Below are positions 9,504-21,100 of a stretch of 53,782 nt of DNA, piece by piece. The notes below the pieces were generated by a model. That model saw nothing but the letters and a program-made list of their open reading frames with translations, had not been told where the DNA came from and searched no databases. How positions within the stretch are numbered: position 1 is the stretch's first letter; every line of letters starts with the position of its first letter. Position numbers and translations under genes: made by a program. This stretch comes from Chromera velia (Eukaryota; Sar; Chromeraceae): contig JAHBMJ010000214.1 of the NCBI GenBank assembly GCA_018398765.1, positions 1 through 53,782 on the forward strand, given 5' to 3'.

Positions 9504-10676
9504 TTACACTAACAAATATAGTTTTTTGATTGTAAGTAACGTGTCCATAAGGCTGGTGTAAAATAATAAGAGAGAACCAATTATCTGCAGATACAAAGGC
9601 CATAATGGAGCAAAGAAGATGGGTCCGGCATAAAGCAAGGGAATTAAATATATTTGTGACAAAGCATACAAGTTCGTCAGAATTGAATCCAAATAATTGC
9701 GGGTCGGTTTACCTAATTTGGTGCCAGGAATAAATAGCATATTTTTTTGTAAGGTTAAACTGGTTTTAAAAGTGTTAAATGTTCGTTTTTGGGTGAAAGG
9801 TTTATTAATAAATGAGAAACCGATATATAGAAAAAAAAAACTTTCGAGATATAACGACACATTTAACCCCTGGGTTAACAGGTTTAAGATAAAAAAGAAA
9901 ATAAAAATATCTGCAGACAAATTGTTAACCACCGAAATTTTTAAACATTCAAGTTCAGTATTTTTATTAATTAAAGGTATGTATAAAAAAAACAACCTGA
10001 ATTGGTTATTATTTTTATTCGGATTTCATAGTGGAATACGACGATATACCGAGATAAGAAGTAGAGTTATTAACAATAATACAATAAGAAAAAGATACGT
10101 GTTTTGAATCCATATGTATTTCCGCAAATGAAGCAAAAATTCAACACTGAATAACGTTAAAAGGATTTGAGACCCTTTCAACAAACACATTTGATCGATT
10201 TGTTGTACTACTCAATAAAGAATGTATTGGTAGAGAACTAATTGCTCCAACACTAGACTAGCTTCATAAAAACTCAATCCTTGAACAAACTCTTGAGCTT
10301 GTAAAATAAAGCTAATCGCGTAAATGAACACAGCACCTAGTCAAAAACCACGTTTCAAAAAAGCTAAAAAAAGACGTCCTTGAGGCCCATAATAAATATA
10401 ATTTTTTAAACTTGGGCTAACACCCACTACAACCTGTCACAAATTCGTAATATATAATGTTGGTGCAAGTCCTAACTCTAAAACTGAAAAGGTCAGGTAA
10501 GGGGCTTTAATTGGTGCTAAATCAAAGATAAATAAATAATACCCAAACGTTTGATTTATTAAAATAGTAGGGAGTAAATTTAGATATTTTAATACGAACA
10601 AAAGTCCGGTTAAATAACATAGGCGTTGTGTAAAGTTATTGACTTTTCATTTCATATAGCTATTAGGAGTTATCAT
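9504..10676 (-). CDS. secY: Preprotein translocase channel SecY, divergent
   Basis: Pore subunit of the plastid Sec translocase in the thylakoid membrane; the partner motor is SecA, encoded at 33 kb. The product has 390 residues, from ATG 10676 to TAA 9504 with TGA as Trp. Similarity is low but ordered: a weak LAPTLYITNLWQ segment, the YRRIPLWNP motif (family ERRIPVQY) followed by IPLIN, and near the end IPGTKLGKPTRNYLDSIL, matching the IPGIRPGKxTxxYLxxxL segment before the penultimate helix. Many hydrophobic segments are present. Position directly after rpl6 matches the ancestral spc operon order, with rps5 missing between them. Confidence 0.9.
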
Positions 10677-10708
10677 TTTGCCATTCAAGTCTCTTGAAGT
10701 TAGGAACG

Positions 10709-11362
10709 TTATCTCTTCTTACCTATTTTTAACATAACAACTTCATTGCTATATTTTATCCCTTTACCTTTATAAGGCTCTGGTTTACGCAATTGTCGTA
10801 TTGCCGAACTTAATAGCCCCACTAGCACTTTATCAGCACTACTCAACCCAATATTATTATCCCTAAGTTGTAAGTTTAGCGTTTTAGGCAAAATCAAATT
10901 TAAACGATGACTATAACCTAGTTCTAATTGTAAAATTAGAGGTGCGAGATCAGGCGTGAAAACGGATGAATGTAGATAACTAAAATCAAACCATAAACGC
11001 TTTGCTATGGTCTTGCGCTCAGTCGGTAAGCCCGAAACCAGTTTTGCGTTATACCCAATACCATTTAAAATAAGTGTTTCGTTATATGGATTCATACTAG
11101 CTTTAATTCAACTTTTTAATAATTGTTTATATAAAGTTTGATATTGCCCCGAAAAGTCGGCTCACTCAAGCTGAAGAAATCCTTGACGAAAAGGACATCA
11201 AATCGTTGTATGATTGAAATATGTACATGATAAAATTTTATCATATGAAAACACCAGCGAGATATGATTAGTGTGGTAGTCCCAGACCCAATATATTTCA
11301 GTTTTTTTAGGAATCAAATGTTTTAAGAGAGTATGTTTTTTGAGCGTAAATATACGAAACAC
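10709..11362 (-). CDS. rpl6: Ribosomal protein L6, divergent
   Basis: Large-subunit ribosomal protein uL6, which binds 23S rRNA near the GTPase centre. The C-terminal hallmark PEPYKGKGIKYSNEVV is clear, and LILNGIGYNAKL matches the start of the second L6 domain. With TGA as Trp the frame extends upstream through a divergent first domain (LIPKKTEIYWVWDY) that ORF callers cut off. No ATG is near the N-terminus; GTG 11362 is the most likely start (217 residues, against about 180 in the family). Ends at TAA 10709. Confidence 0.9.
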
Positions 11363-11437
11363 TATAAAGGTGTAATTTAACTAAAAAAATGTACCTATTC
11401 TGAACGAGAATTATGAAGACCTTCATACAAGTTTAAG

Positions 11438-12586
11438 TTAAAAAATAGTAAATAATAACTCACCCCCCATATTAATAGTTTGGGCATGCTGTCAATGGAT
11501 TAAGCCTTTGGACGATGATAAAATTACTAGACCAAAAGGGAATTTACGGTTTAAAGTGTGCAATTGCCGTGCTCGAACATGCGGGTGTTTAGTGATCGTA
11601 CTTAATTGTTTAATTTTTATATGGCTAAGGGTTTTTAAGGAAAATCGGGCATCAAATTCTATTACAATAAAACTTTTATGCTCACCCGTAAATCAAGTTA
11701 TTTCTCTCATAAATGGTCACTGCTTTAATATTTTCAATCATTGATAAGTTTTATATGTTGCAGGTAAGAAACAAAACCTTTGATGATTAATGAGTGAGTT
11801 TCTAAAGAGTGTACAAAAATTGGCTAAACTATCTTTAATCAAAGGATTTTGTTGACGCACTTTCGTGGTAATCAACGTGTGAATTTCCTCAGGCTCTTCT
11901 AACATCTGTTGCTTATCCAAGTATTGTTTCTTTTTACCGGAAAGTGGTGGCGATTTAGGAGGTCATAAAGAAGCCTCTCTTAATTTTCTTGCAAGAGAAA
12001 AATTGCGAAACGCAACGGAGGAAAGATCTCCAGTTGTTTTTTTGGTGGCTTTCACCTTATATTGTGTAAAAAAATAACTTGGAAACGAATATCGTGCAAA
12101 CGGTAAAAGAACTGGTAACCAAAAAGGCGAATCCTTAACAGTTATACATCGTTTCTGTATTTTCAGGTTCTTTTTGCTATTACGCTTGTGATAGGTTCGG
12201 TTTTGTAACGCTCAGAACATCGCTTGAGTTAAATAGGAAAATTCAGTCATGTATTTGCGATTCAAGAATCTGTAAGCAATTTGATACGCTCATAAGGGGT
12301 AAGCTAAGACAAAGCCTTCTCCTGCTGATGTTAATGACCGCACCCGACGTGCGGAAAAAGGTTGAAAACTTCTAAGATACCAACGCGAGCTCTTACGACT
12401 TAAAGAAGTATTAAGTTGTAGGCACGGATGTCTATATAAAGTTTTGGGGGTGCCTCCAGCCCCAAAATAGAAGCGCTTTCTTCTAGATCTCACGAATTTT
12501 CGCTTTTTCGACAAAAATTTTTTAAAGATGGGATTCTTTCTATAAAAAAGGGATGAGATACGAGGAAAAAACATAGAAAGTTCCAA
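11438..12586 (-). CDS. rps8: Ribosomal protein S8 with a long N-terminal extension
   Basis: Small-subunit protein uS8, an early 16S rRNA binder. Only the last ~130 of 382 residues resemble S8: DSLANFCTLFRNSLINHQ (family DxIADMLTRIRNA) near residue 250, LSTITKHPHVRA (family ISKPGxRxY), FGLVILSSSKGL (family GIAILSTSKG) and the end NMGGELLFTIF (family VGGEVLCYVW). The preceding ~245 residues are basic, with no known domain. The frame is continuous from TTG 12586 to TAA 11438; TGA codons at 12290 and 11738 are Trp. An internal start nearer the S8 part cannot be excluded. Order rpl5-rps8-rpl6 is ancestral. Confidence 0.87.
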
Positions 12587-12645
12587 GCGCTATTATCACA
12601 TCACGTTTAATACAAAGTTAAAGCTGGACATCTTAGTTGAAGGAA

Positions 12646-13194
12646 TTAAAGATCATCAAAAAAAAAGAACCCAAAAAGCTCAAGTAACCTACGACTACTT
12701 GCATGCGTAGCATGAATGTGAATTGAAATATCTAAGCCGTTGGAATCATTTGAATCGATATTTGTTAATTCGGGAAAGCATTTTTGATTTTTAATGCCAA
12801 TATTTAAATTTCCTTGCTCGTCAAAACTACTTAAACCCAACCCTTTGTAATTAGGTACTTGTGGAAATATAACATGGTATAACTTTTCTAAAAAAGTAAA
12901 CATACGTTTACTGCGTAGAGTGACTTTCATACCTATAGGCATGTTTTTTCGCACTCGAAAGGTCGAGACAGATTTTTTTGCATACGTTAAAATAGGTTTC
13001 TGTCCGGTAATTTGTTGCAGCTCATTTAATGCTTTTTCAAGTGTTTTTTTATCAGTTAATTTGATACCAAGTGATCTATGAACAATAATCTTTTTAATAG
13101 AAGGAATTTGTACCGCATTTAATTTTAATAAATTGCGATACTGAGGGACAATATAGCGTTTATAAAGCGACTTAAAGTCAGGTAACCCTTTCAT
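12646..13194 (-). CDS. rpl5: Ribosomal protein L5
   Basis: Large-subunit protein uL5, which contacts 5S rRNA and helps form the bridge to the small subunit. The 182-residue product has family length. Clear segments: ITGQKPILTYAKKSVSTFRVR and GMKVTLRSKRMFTFLEKL in the middle, and DEQGNLNIGIKNQKCFPEL in the C-terminal half. ATG 13194, TAA 12646. Among the best conserved proteins of this operon, with no large extension. Confidence 0.96.
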   Translation of the reverse strand: MKGLPDFKSLYKRYIVPQYRNLLKLNAVQIPSIKKIIVHRSLGIKLTDKKTLEKALNELQQITGQKPILTYAKKSVSTFRVRKNMPIGMKVTLRSKRMFTFLEKLYHVIFPQVPNYKGLGLSSFDEQGNLNIGIKNQKCFPELTNIDSNDSNGLDISIHIHATHASSRRLLELFGFFFFDDL

Positions 13195-13327
13195 AATGTT
13201 GAAACAAGAATTTCCGCTTCTTACCTAATGCAACCGCACCGCAATCAGTAAAAGAACTTACTTCATTGGGGCGCCAGCCTAGAAATGTTCCTGCTTTTAT
13301 TAAAAAATTTTCAAATCAAAACATCTT

Positions 13328-13696
13328 CTAAATAATATCTGGCGCAAGTGAGATAATGCGAGCAAAATCTTTGCCCCTAAGCTCAGATGCTACAGCACCA
13401 AATATTCGAGTACCTATCGGATTCTTACGATCATCAATCACTACAATTGCATTATCCTCAAATTTTACATATACATTGTTCTTGCGTTTTTGTTTTTTTC
13501 GAGTCCTTACTACAACGCCTTTAACAATACTCGAAGTTTTTATCTTGGCTTTAGATTGAGCATAAGACTTTAATACTACAGTAGTAATAACATCGCCGAC
13601 TTCTGCTCTTTTTTTATTATTAAATAAACCAATGCATTTTACCCTTAACGCCCCGCTATTATCGGCAACTTTTAAAATAGTATTTACCATAATCAT
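13328..13696 (-). CDS. rpl14: Ribosomal protein L14
   Basis: Large-subunit protein uL14 at the subunit interface. The 122-residue product has standard length and strong conservation: LKVADNSGALRVKCIG at the start, GVVVRTRKK, then DDRKNPIGTRIFGAVASELR and FARIISLAPDII at the end. Starts at 13696 (a second ATG lies two codons on) and ends at TAG 13328. The 133-base gap to rpl5 holds no recognised gene; rpl24 is absent there. Confidence 0.97.
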   Translation of the reverse strand: MIMVNTILKVADNSGALRVKCIGLFNNKKRAEVGDVITTVVLKSYAQSKAKIKTSSIVKGVVVRTRKKQKRKNNVYVKFEDNAIVVIDDRKNPIGTRIFGAVASELRGKDFARIISLAPDII

Positions 13697-13775
13697 AATT
13701 CTTTCATATCGCTTCTGTCATTATCTAAATAAAACTGATCAATCCCTAAATAGCCCAATTATTAAGCATGTGTAT

Positions 13776-14399
13776 TTAGAACATGAAGTTATTCATACAA
13801 TCCTTCCTTGCTGTTAGTTTTTGAAGCAAAAACTTATATCATTTATCGATATTAAGCTTATCAAATGTGTAATTGAGGTTGGAATGGGTTTGATTGTTAC
13901 GCGGAATCTTAACCCACTGCATTTTTCATTTTTCTCAAGGTTGCGCAACATCCATATAACGTGATTTAGATAAAAAAAATCTTAACTTAACATATCTAAG
14001 AGGTTGATAGCGCGCCAAATACCATAAATATCAAACGGGATATAATCCAAAGCCCGAAAAATAGCTGGCACTAAAATTGCGAAATCTATAACACAGTTTA
14101 ATTCGAATCAAACGTTTTTGAATCTTAGCTTGTGCACGTTTGATCCTATATTTCCTTTGCTTAGGGCAGGGATAAACATTACAAAATAAAATAAAATGTT
14201 TATACTTACTTTTAGGCCTAGTTTGCCGACCCAATACCACATCCCCAAAATTAACCTCTTGGCGTGGATCATGAATTAAAAATTTTCTATAGGTTATTCG
14301 AGATTTTAATAAAAATGGGTTTTTTATTTCATGAGGCATAAACAGTTTAAACGTATTAGGGGTGCTCTTTTTCAAGACAAACCCAATTTTCAAATACAT
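13776..14399 (-). CDS. rps17: Ribosomal protein S17 with a C-terminal extension
   Basis: Small-subunit protein uS17, a primary 16S rRNA binder. Residues 1-72 carry the family fold: KIGFVLKKSTPNTFKL, the RKFLIHDP segment, NFGDVVLGRQTRPKSKYKHF (family GDxVxIxExRPLSKxKxW). A standard-code ORF stops at the TGA at 14031; read as Trp, the frame continues to a TAA at 13776, giving 207 residues. The added ~130 residues are basic and aromatic without a known motif. Normal S17 is 80-100 residues. Confidence 0.9.
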
Positions 14400-14487
14400 T
14401 TGGCAACACGTGTACGATCAGCTATCTCTAAAAAAATTTATAGTAGGTCAGTTTTACTATGTTTTAATTTATTAAATGTCGTTATCC

Positions 14488-14937
14488 TTACGAGGGTTTA
14501 AACACGATACATGTAGTCGTGGGAAGTTTAAAGGCCGCAGACCTCAAGGCTTTTAACGCTACCCCAATCCGCACTTTAGGTAATTCCAACAAAACCGTAC
14601 CAGATTTTAATGGAGCCACTCAGCCTTCTACAGAACCTTTACCACAACCCATACGTGTATTTAACCCTTTTTTCGTTTTACTTCAATGAGCAAAAACATG
14701 TATTTTTACTTTACTAATCTTTTTGAGTTTTCGATTAATGACACGTCTGGCAGATTCAATTTGATTTGGGGAACAATTATGACCCTGACTTAATTGCAAA
14801 TACATAGATGTCTTTACGGGAGCCTGTGTCTTGACAAACCATGGCGAAAGACTTACTAAAGTTTGGCGAACCCTAGTTTTGACAAATTTAAATCTTTGGT
14901 ACTTTTTATATTTAGTACGTTTCGGTGTTAAGATCAT
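14488..14937 (-). CDS. rpl16: Ribosomal protein L16
   Basis: Large-subunit protein uL16, near the peptidyl-transferase centre. The product has 149 residues, close to family length. It begins MILTPKRTKYKKYQR (family MLSPKRTKFRKxxR), has the QIESARRVINR helix and continues past the TGA at 14683 (Trp) into NTRMGCGKGSVEGWVAPLK, the family RMGxGKGxxExWVAxVKPG motif. TAA 14488. Confidence 0.95.
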
Positions 14938-15037
14938 AAATTAACATAAACGGTATAATCACATGAACACGAATACTTGGTTATAGTTCCTTGCATCCAA
15001 AAACGGATCGACATTGCCAAGTCGGGTCTATCCGCCA

Positions 15038-18000
15038 TTATGAAATGGTATAAGTAGAAACTTTAACGCCAAGTATACCCTGTTTGGTTTTTCAGGGCAA
15101 AGAAGCGTAACCTATCTGATCTGTTAGGGTATTTTTGGGTATGTTCCCTTTAAACCCAACGGCCAATTTTGTAAGCTTCGAGCGATCTGCTTTTTTACTT
15201 AAGCGGCCAGAAATTTTAATCAGAATGTCCGACATGATAGCAAGTCCCACACCTGCGGCCGCATTATACGCTCTTCGTTGTTCATTGACCTGAATTTGCA
15301 ATTCTCTTCCCACTCTTCTATAGGACATTCTATTACGTAGAGTAAAACCTACTTCATGATTAATTGCTACAGGATGTAAAAATGACATTTTAGTTTTTAA
15401 GTGTGAAATTTTTATGAAAATATTGGTTTTAAATTTGTACTCCATGTAAAACTTTCATTGAATAAATCGCCTAATAATCCGGGATCACTGGGTCCTAGCT
15501 AAAGTACCCCTTAATTTTACGGCTCAGGTCTCGAGTTTGGGCCCGATCTGATTCATATTTAACATTATATATTCTCAAAAATGTTGGTCTAATAACTGTA
15601 TTGTTCGAAAATTCAGACTTGGGGTATTGATTCGGAACTTTCTGACGTTTTCTCGCGCTTTTAATCTAGCTTTGTAAAAGTATCTGCGTTTAAAACGACG
15701 TTTCATTTTATATTGCACTAATGTTGTAGGCATCCGGAATGCCAACGGCACACTAATAACTTTAAGATACTTTTTACTTTTCTTAGCGGGCTTTCATGCC
15801 GCGTTACCTAACCCTGTTTTTCTTCCGAAAGAACGATGAAATACTGGGTTCTTATGGTATTGACGTTTAAGCAGCAAGCCGATGTGTCACGATCCTAAAA
15901 ATTTTAGTTTCCGGGGTGCAACCGGTTTTAACGAAATCATCTGAACTTGAAGTTTTCGTTGTAATCTTGTATAAATAACTTGGAGGTTTGTAGTAATAGA
16001 TGTATGATAAAGATCCTTACTTAAATTAAGAACCATTAAACGCCGAAGCATCTGATAAAATTTTCAAACAATAGACGTCCAGGTGGTCACGGGATACCAA
16101 AAACCTAGCGGATCTCAAGCATACCGAGGACTGTTTAAGATGGCTAGAGGAAATCAGGTTGGTTTATGTTGTTTCCCTTGATGGCCTAATTGACTTAAGA
16201 TAATTTTACAAAAAGGTGGGACCGTAGTTGAGCTCATACACCTAGGGGTTTTTTGTACATAAAAAGGACGGCTTGTTAGTCAAGTCCTAAAGTTTAACTT
16301 AGTTTTTTGTTCCAACAAAGGGTGAAAATATTCAATAGTTTCTAACGTACTAACCACTCACCCTCTTGGATCCCTTCCCCTCATTAAATATCGGTTCAAC
16401 CAAATCATTAAAAGTTTGTTTAAATATTTTCGATGTTTAGACTTAGCTTTGGGACCTCACCTAAGTTTATACAACTTGAGGATACCAACCGGAGGCCTCC
16501 ACCCATTGAAAATTAAAATATTTCTGCCGGTTTCATTTCCACTAAGCACTAGCCTTGGTAAATGTGTTACAACGTGGTGCCAGTGAAGCACAACACGCTT
16601 TTGAGGTAATGTTAATACCATCACATCCGCTCAGAGAAAAAGTTGCTCTACGTCAAGGTCTTGATGACTTACCCCTAAAAAATAACGCGTGACTTGACAA
16701 ACTTTTACAGAACCCATTCACAAAAAATTTTGTGATCACAACTCATCGTTACATAATTTCACAAGGATAAAATCAATTTTTAGGCGAAATCCAACTCAAG
16801 GCAAAACGTTTTGTTTTTTCATACATAAGATAAATTTAGATCAAAAAAACCTTCCTACATATTTAGCCCTCGAAGCTAAATAAATCAGTAACGATAAAGG
16901 CACCTCAGCTTTTCGACTCGTCAGAGAAGAAAAATATAGCTTTTTAAAATAATAAAGAGAAGTTTGGAGATAAAACTTTCTTATGTTAAAAATCTCACTC
17001 TTTAGCCCAATGAGCGGTCGTAGGTTTCACACCAAATAATGGGCCAGGGTGAGCGGATTAACATATGCGAATTGAAAAGTAGAGACACCTCGAGAACAAC
17101 TTGACTGAATAGCGCCAACTCAAAAACTAGGCAAATTTTCATACGCACTTTTAGAATCAAATTTTCATCATGATTCTCTAGTTAAACGAAGACACGGACT
17201 TAGGTCTTGATCCACAACATTTTTTTCATCCAACACTTTTTTAGATGAACAAACTTTGAAATTTAACTGCGTAAAGATAAGCCAATTACTTGTGAATCCA
17301 GGATGGAGTCTTCTTTCTCAAAAATAATAACAAAAGAATAGGGATCCGAGTTTTCTAAGAATTTTCATTGGTAATGTTAATACAGCTTGGGATTGTGCCA
17401 CTAATCAATAATCACGACAGGAACGTAGTCTGAAATGAAATCTATGGATTCAGTATCGAGACTTGTCTAGATTCGACTCTGGACCTTTTTTTAAACAAAT
17501 TGTTTTAGAGCAAGCTTCACTGAACCACCAACTTGGCCCAAAAATAAACCATAGTGACTTGCCGATTTTCGCCCGAGCCATTTTACCACCTAAAAGATTA
17601 GGAACCAGAACCTGTCTCAAGTTTAAGGCAGCAATTTTTTTAGCGGAAAGTGGTAACGCATTATGAAGTTTTACTATGTTATGCATCATTAAACACGGTT
17701 TAAGCCGCTTGAATATAGGGCCCTTGAAGGCACCTTGCTTTTTCGATAGGGCCTGTAACTTAAATACATACTGTAAAAGTGTCTTTTTGGATACCTGAAG
17801 TAAGACTCGATGTTTAGCTTGGAACTTTCCTGCGAGCGGAGTAGTTCTGGAAAACCTAGGATTGTTGAAATTTCTTGGGGTACCAAGAACTAAACTTTTC
17901 TGACTTTTACGTACAAACATCTCATGTGCAAAACTACCAGACCTAAAAGGAGCTAACTTTCCTTTTAACCCTTTCAATTCTTGGGTGGATGACACAAGTT

Positions 18001-18040
18001 TGGTTCTATGGTCAGGGAAAAAAACAATATCAGATTTCAT
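15038..18040 (-). CDS. rps3: Ribosomal protein S3 in a 1000-residue frame
   Basis: Small-subunit protein uS3 at the mRNA entry tunnel. I checked every in-frame codon from 15446 to 17449: no TAA or TAG occurs, and with the flanking ORFs the frame runs 1001 codons from ATG 18040 to TAA 15038. The S3 C-terminal domain is clear at the end: DILIKISGRLSKKADRSK near residue 940 and GILGVKVSTY before the stop. A motif like the S3 N-terminus, KKQNVLPWVGFRL (family GQKVNPxGFRLG), follows an internal ATG at 16822, so S3 proper may be about 594 residues with an internal insertion. The first ~406 residues are an unexplained basic part. Usual length is 210-240. Confidence 0.87.
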
Positions 18041-18121
18041 TCTGGATACAAAGAACCACCTAGATCACAAATTACGGCTAAAAAGTTCAAATTTTTTTCT
18101 TGTACTAGGCATAATGTCAAG

Positions 18122-21100
18122 TTAATATTTTTGATGACTTTCAAATTGTGTACCGCTTATAACGCAAGCTTTAGCATCTTGAATTCAGTCAACCTGATTT
18201 CATAATGAGGCTTTTATTAACGTTGCTGTTACTAGTCGAGCACTATATCCCCCGAGAACCCCATTTGCCAAGAGAGTTATCCTCGACATTCCTAAAACTA
18301 AAGGGACTACAAAACAAAGTTTAAATCCTAACTCGCCATAACTACGATTGAGTACTTGAGCTTCAGCCGAGGTTAAAATATCTGTTAGTTCTAAATTGGT
18401 ATCGCCCGGATCAAGTACACGCACCACCGAACTCATTTTTCGCACTAAAAATTCATAGTGCATATAAGGTAAAAAAATTCCACTTCGTTTGTATTGATCA
18501 ACTAACGATTCCAAAATAATCGTCTGTAAATAATGTTGCGAATATTTAAGACTTATAAATAGTGTTGAAAAGTTATAGTGACTATAAAACCTTTTTATGA
18601 CCATGGTTTGAAAATTAAGTGTTTCTGGTACAATATTATCTCCACCTTTCACAATTTCGGTTGGGTTTGGGAGCAGTGTATCAAGATTAGATAGGTGACA
18701 AGGAAGCGTAAAATAATTTCATGTGATCGGTCTGCTAAACGAATCGTTAAAGTGCTCATTTTTTAATAGTGAAAGTCGAGACTCTTTATGAATACTTTTT
18801 TGATCCTGATGGTTTCAAACTCTTTCTGCTAGGTGTTTCTCTGCCACTTTACAAGCATAAACGACTTTTAAAGCTTTTGACATTGATGCTGACCCTTTAG
18901 GTAATGTTCTCAGAAACTTGTATATGGGTTTTATAAATTTAGAGTAAGCCTTGGGGGTTTTTCTGTTTAACGCAGGAAAAGTTTTATTATTATCAGTTCA
19001 ATACCCTTCAGAAACTCCCGTATGTCTCAAATTTTGAACAAAATTATTTAACTGCTTACATTCATGACTATGAGAAGACTTTTGTGTTAGTGGATAAAGG
19101 TTTCTTCACTTCAACAGATTATCTATCTGGACTCGTCGCTGGAACTTTAATATAGGATACGATATTCAATAACCTTCGCTAGTAATCTGCCCGTTGATAA
19201 AACTATGTTCGGGTCTTAACTGATTATAGGATAATAACAATGTTTTTTTATATAACTTGTTATCCTTATCTTTTCATACATACCTAGTATTGTAAAAACA
19301 AAAATGAGTTTTTAACCATAACTCTCAAATCTGGTACCTATGCAACATCACTAACTTAGGATAATATCAAGTAAAAGGTTTAGCAGTTAATGTTTTTAAC
19401 CAAGAAAATTCTATTGTATCTTCTCCAATTAGGAAATTTACTAACTTTGAACCATAGACAAAATCTAAAGGATTGTAAATTTTGTTTCATCTTTGAAGTT
19501 TATTTCAGAAGAGCCGATTCAGAGAGTAGGTTAATAAGTTTTTAATTTCACTTATAAGCGATTGCGAACAGCTGAGATTTTTTAATTTTACATACAGTTC
19601 AAACTTACTAAGATCTTTTCCTAGGTACCGCAAAGAAGCTCGCATCTGCCTAAGTTTTAAACGAATTTTAGGAAGGTTGCTTGGGTCAACTTGTTCTTGT
19701 AACCAGCCTAAGTAAGAATAACTTCGTTGAATTCGATTAGCTACATTATCAGCTTTTCTCGTGCGTAGATAAATTTTAACGTTCTCTCGTGGTTTTCGAT
19801 CTACAACTTGTTTTAAAAAATCACTTCCACTCAATGGTACTTTTTCTGCCGTGGGTGAAGCTACAACTATCTCGTTCTTAGGATTTTGATCTATGACCTT
19901 AGCAGGAGGACATATATTTAGGCTTGAGACTCCTGGGTTCGGCAGCTTTTCATGGACAATACTCTTGAATTGAACGCGAGTCGAAACAAAATTTCTTGCA
20001 TTTTTTGTTGTTGGGAGTTGTCGAGTAGAAAATAATTTGATCTTCTTGTTGTTTCTGTTTATACTAAACGTTTGTGATATAGTGTTTGGCTCATGTAACG
20101 TATCCGAAGCTCCTTTCCTTTGGTCTTGATTTTTGAAAGCGTGATAAAATTTCGACATTTTAGACGTAGATCTTTTTTCCGGAAGGAAACCCACTATGCG
20201 CTTCGCCTTAACTTCTAGTTGGTGACGTTTAGCTTTTAGCTTGTCAACCTGCTTCATTTTACGAACTTTGCTTCTAGTGACACCTTGAAATGCTCCCGAA
20301 GGTCAATTCTTAGAATCCTTTACAGTCCTTTTTAAAGACTTAAGCATTTCTTTACTGCGACCCTTCGGGAACATAAGATCTTTCGATAGCCTACTTTGGC
20401 CGACAAAATTATTTCAGGTCTGCGTTGGTTTCCGTGGAGTAGAGAATATTTTATTTTGACTGTTTAACGTCTCTTGACACCTTGAACTCCTTAGTAGTAT
20501 CACTTTACTTGTGTACTTCGGACCACTTACGACTTCTTTACAGTTTAATTTCTGGCCTGAAACTTGTGCCACTTTCTCAGATTTTCATCTCGAAAAGCTC
20601 TGTTTTGAGTTTTTATAACCTTTATCTTTTGGCAATATAAATTTACCCTTCGACAGCCCCAATTGCTGGGGAGTATAGTCTGACTTAGCGTTTATTTTAA
20701 AGGGCAATTTTTTCTTTTTTGTGGGTTTTCTTTTACGTTTAGCGATCCCAACTTTACTGTCACCATCAGATCTAGAAGACAAACCTTCCTTCCTTAAAGA
20801 CTTGCTAGAATTCAACTTTAGAACCATTTGTGAAGAGGCTTTGACATCAGGCTCCACAGGGCCGAAGGACTGTTTTGATCCGCCCTTGTCCTCATTATCG
20901 CCAGTCAACGAGATTCCTTCTTGCTCATGAACCCAAGGTATAAATAAATCTAAAAACTGTCTAAAACTTTGTGTATTTATTAAGAGGTGAATCTTTCCAG
21001 ATTCATCTTTCTGCAAATGCTTATACTTTAATGGAAGACTTCACATAGCATTTTTTAGGACGAGTTTATATCTTTGATAGTCAGGGATTTCAGGCCAGCA

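Noticed and set aside
9697-10107. 136-codon plus-strand ORF
   Set aside because: Antisense to secY, whose conserved RRIP and IPGTKLGKPT motifs identify the coding strand.
13174-13326. 50-codon minus-strand frame between rpl14 and rpl5
   Set aside because: Its position suggested rpl24, but no L24 motif is present and it overlaps the rpl5 start; too short to support.
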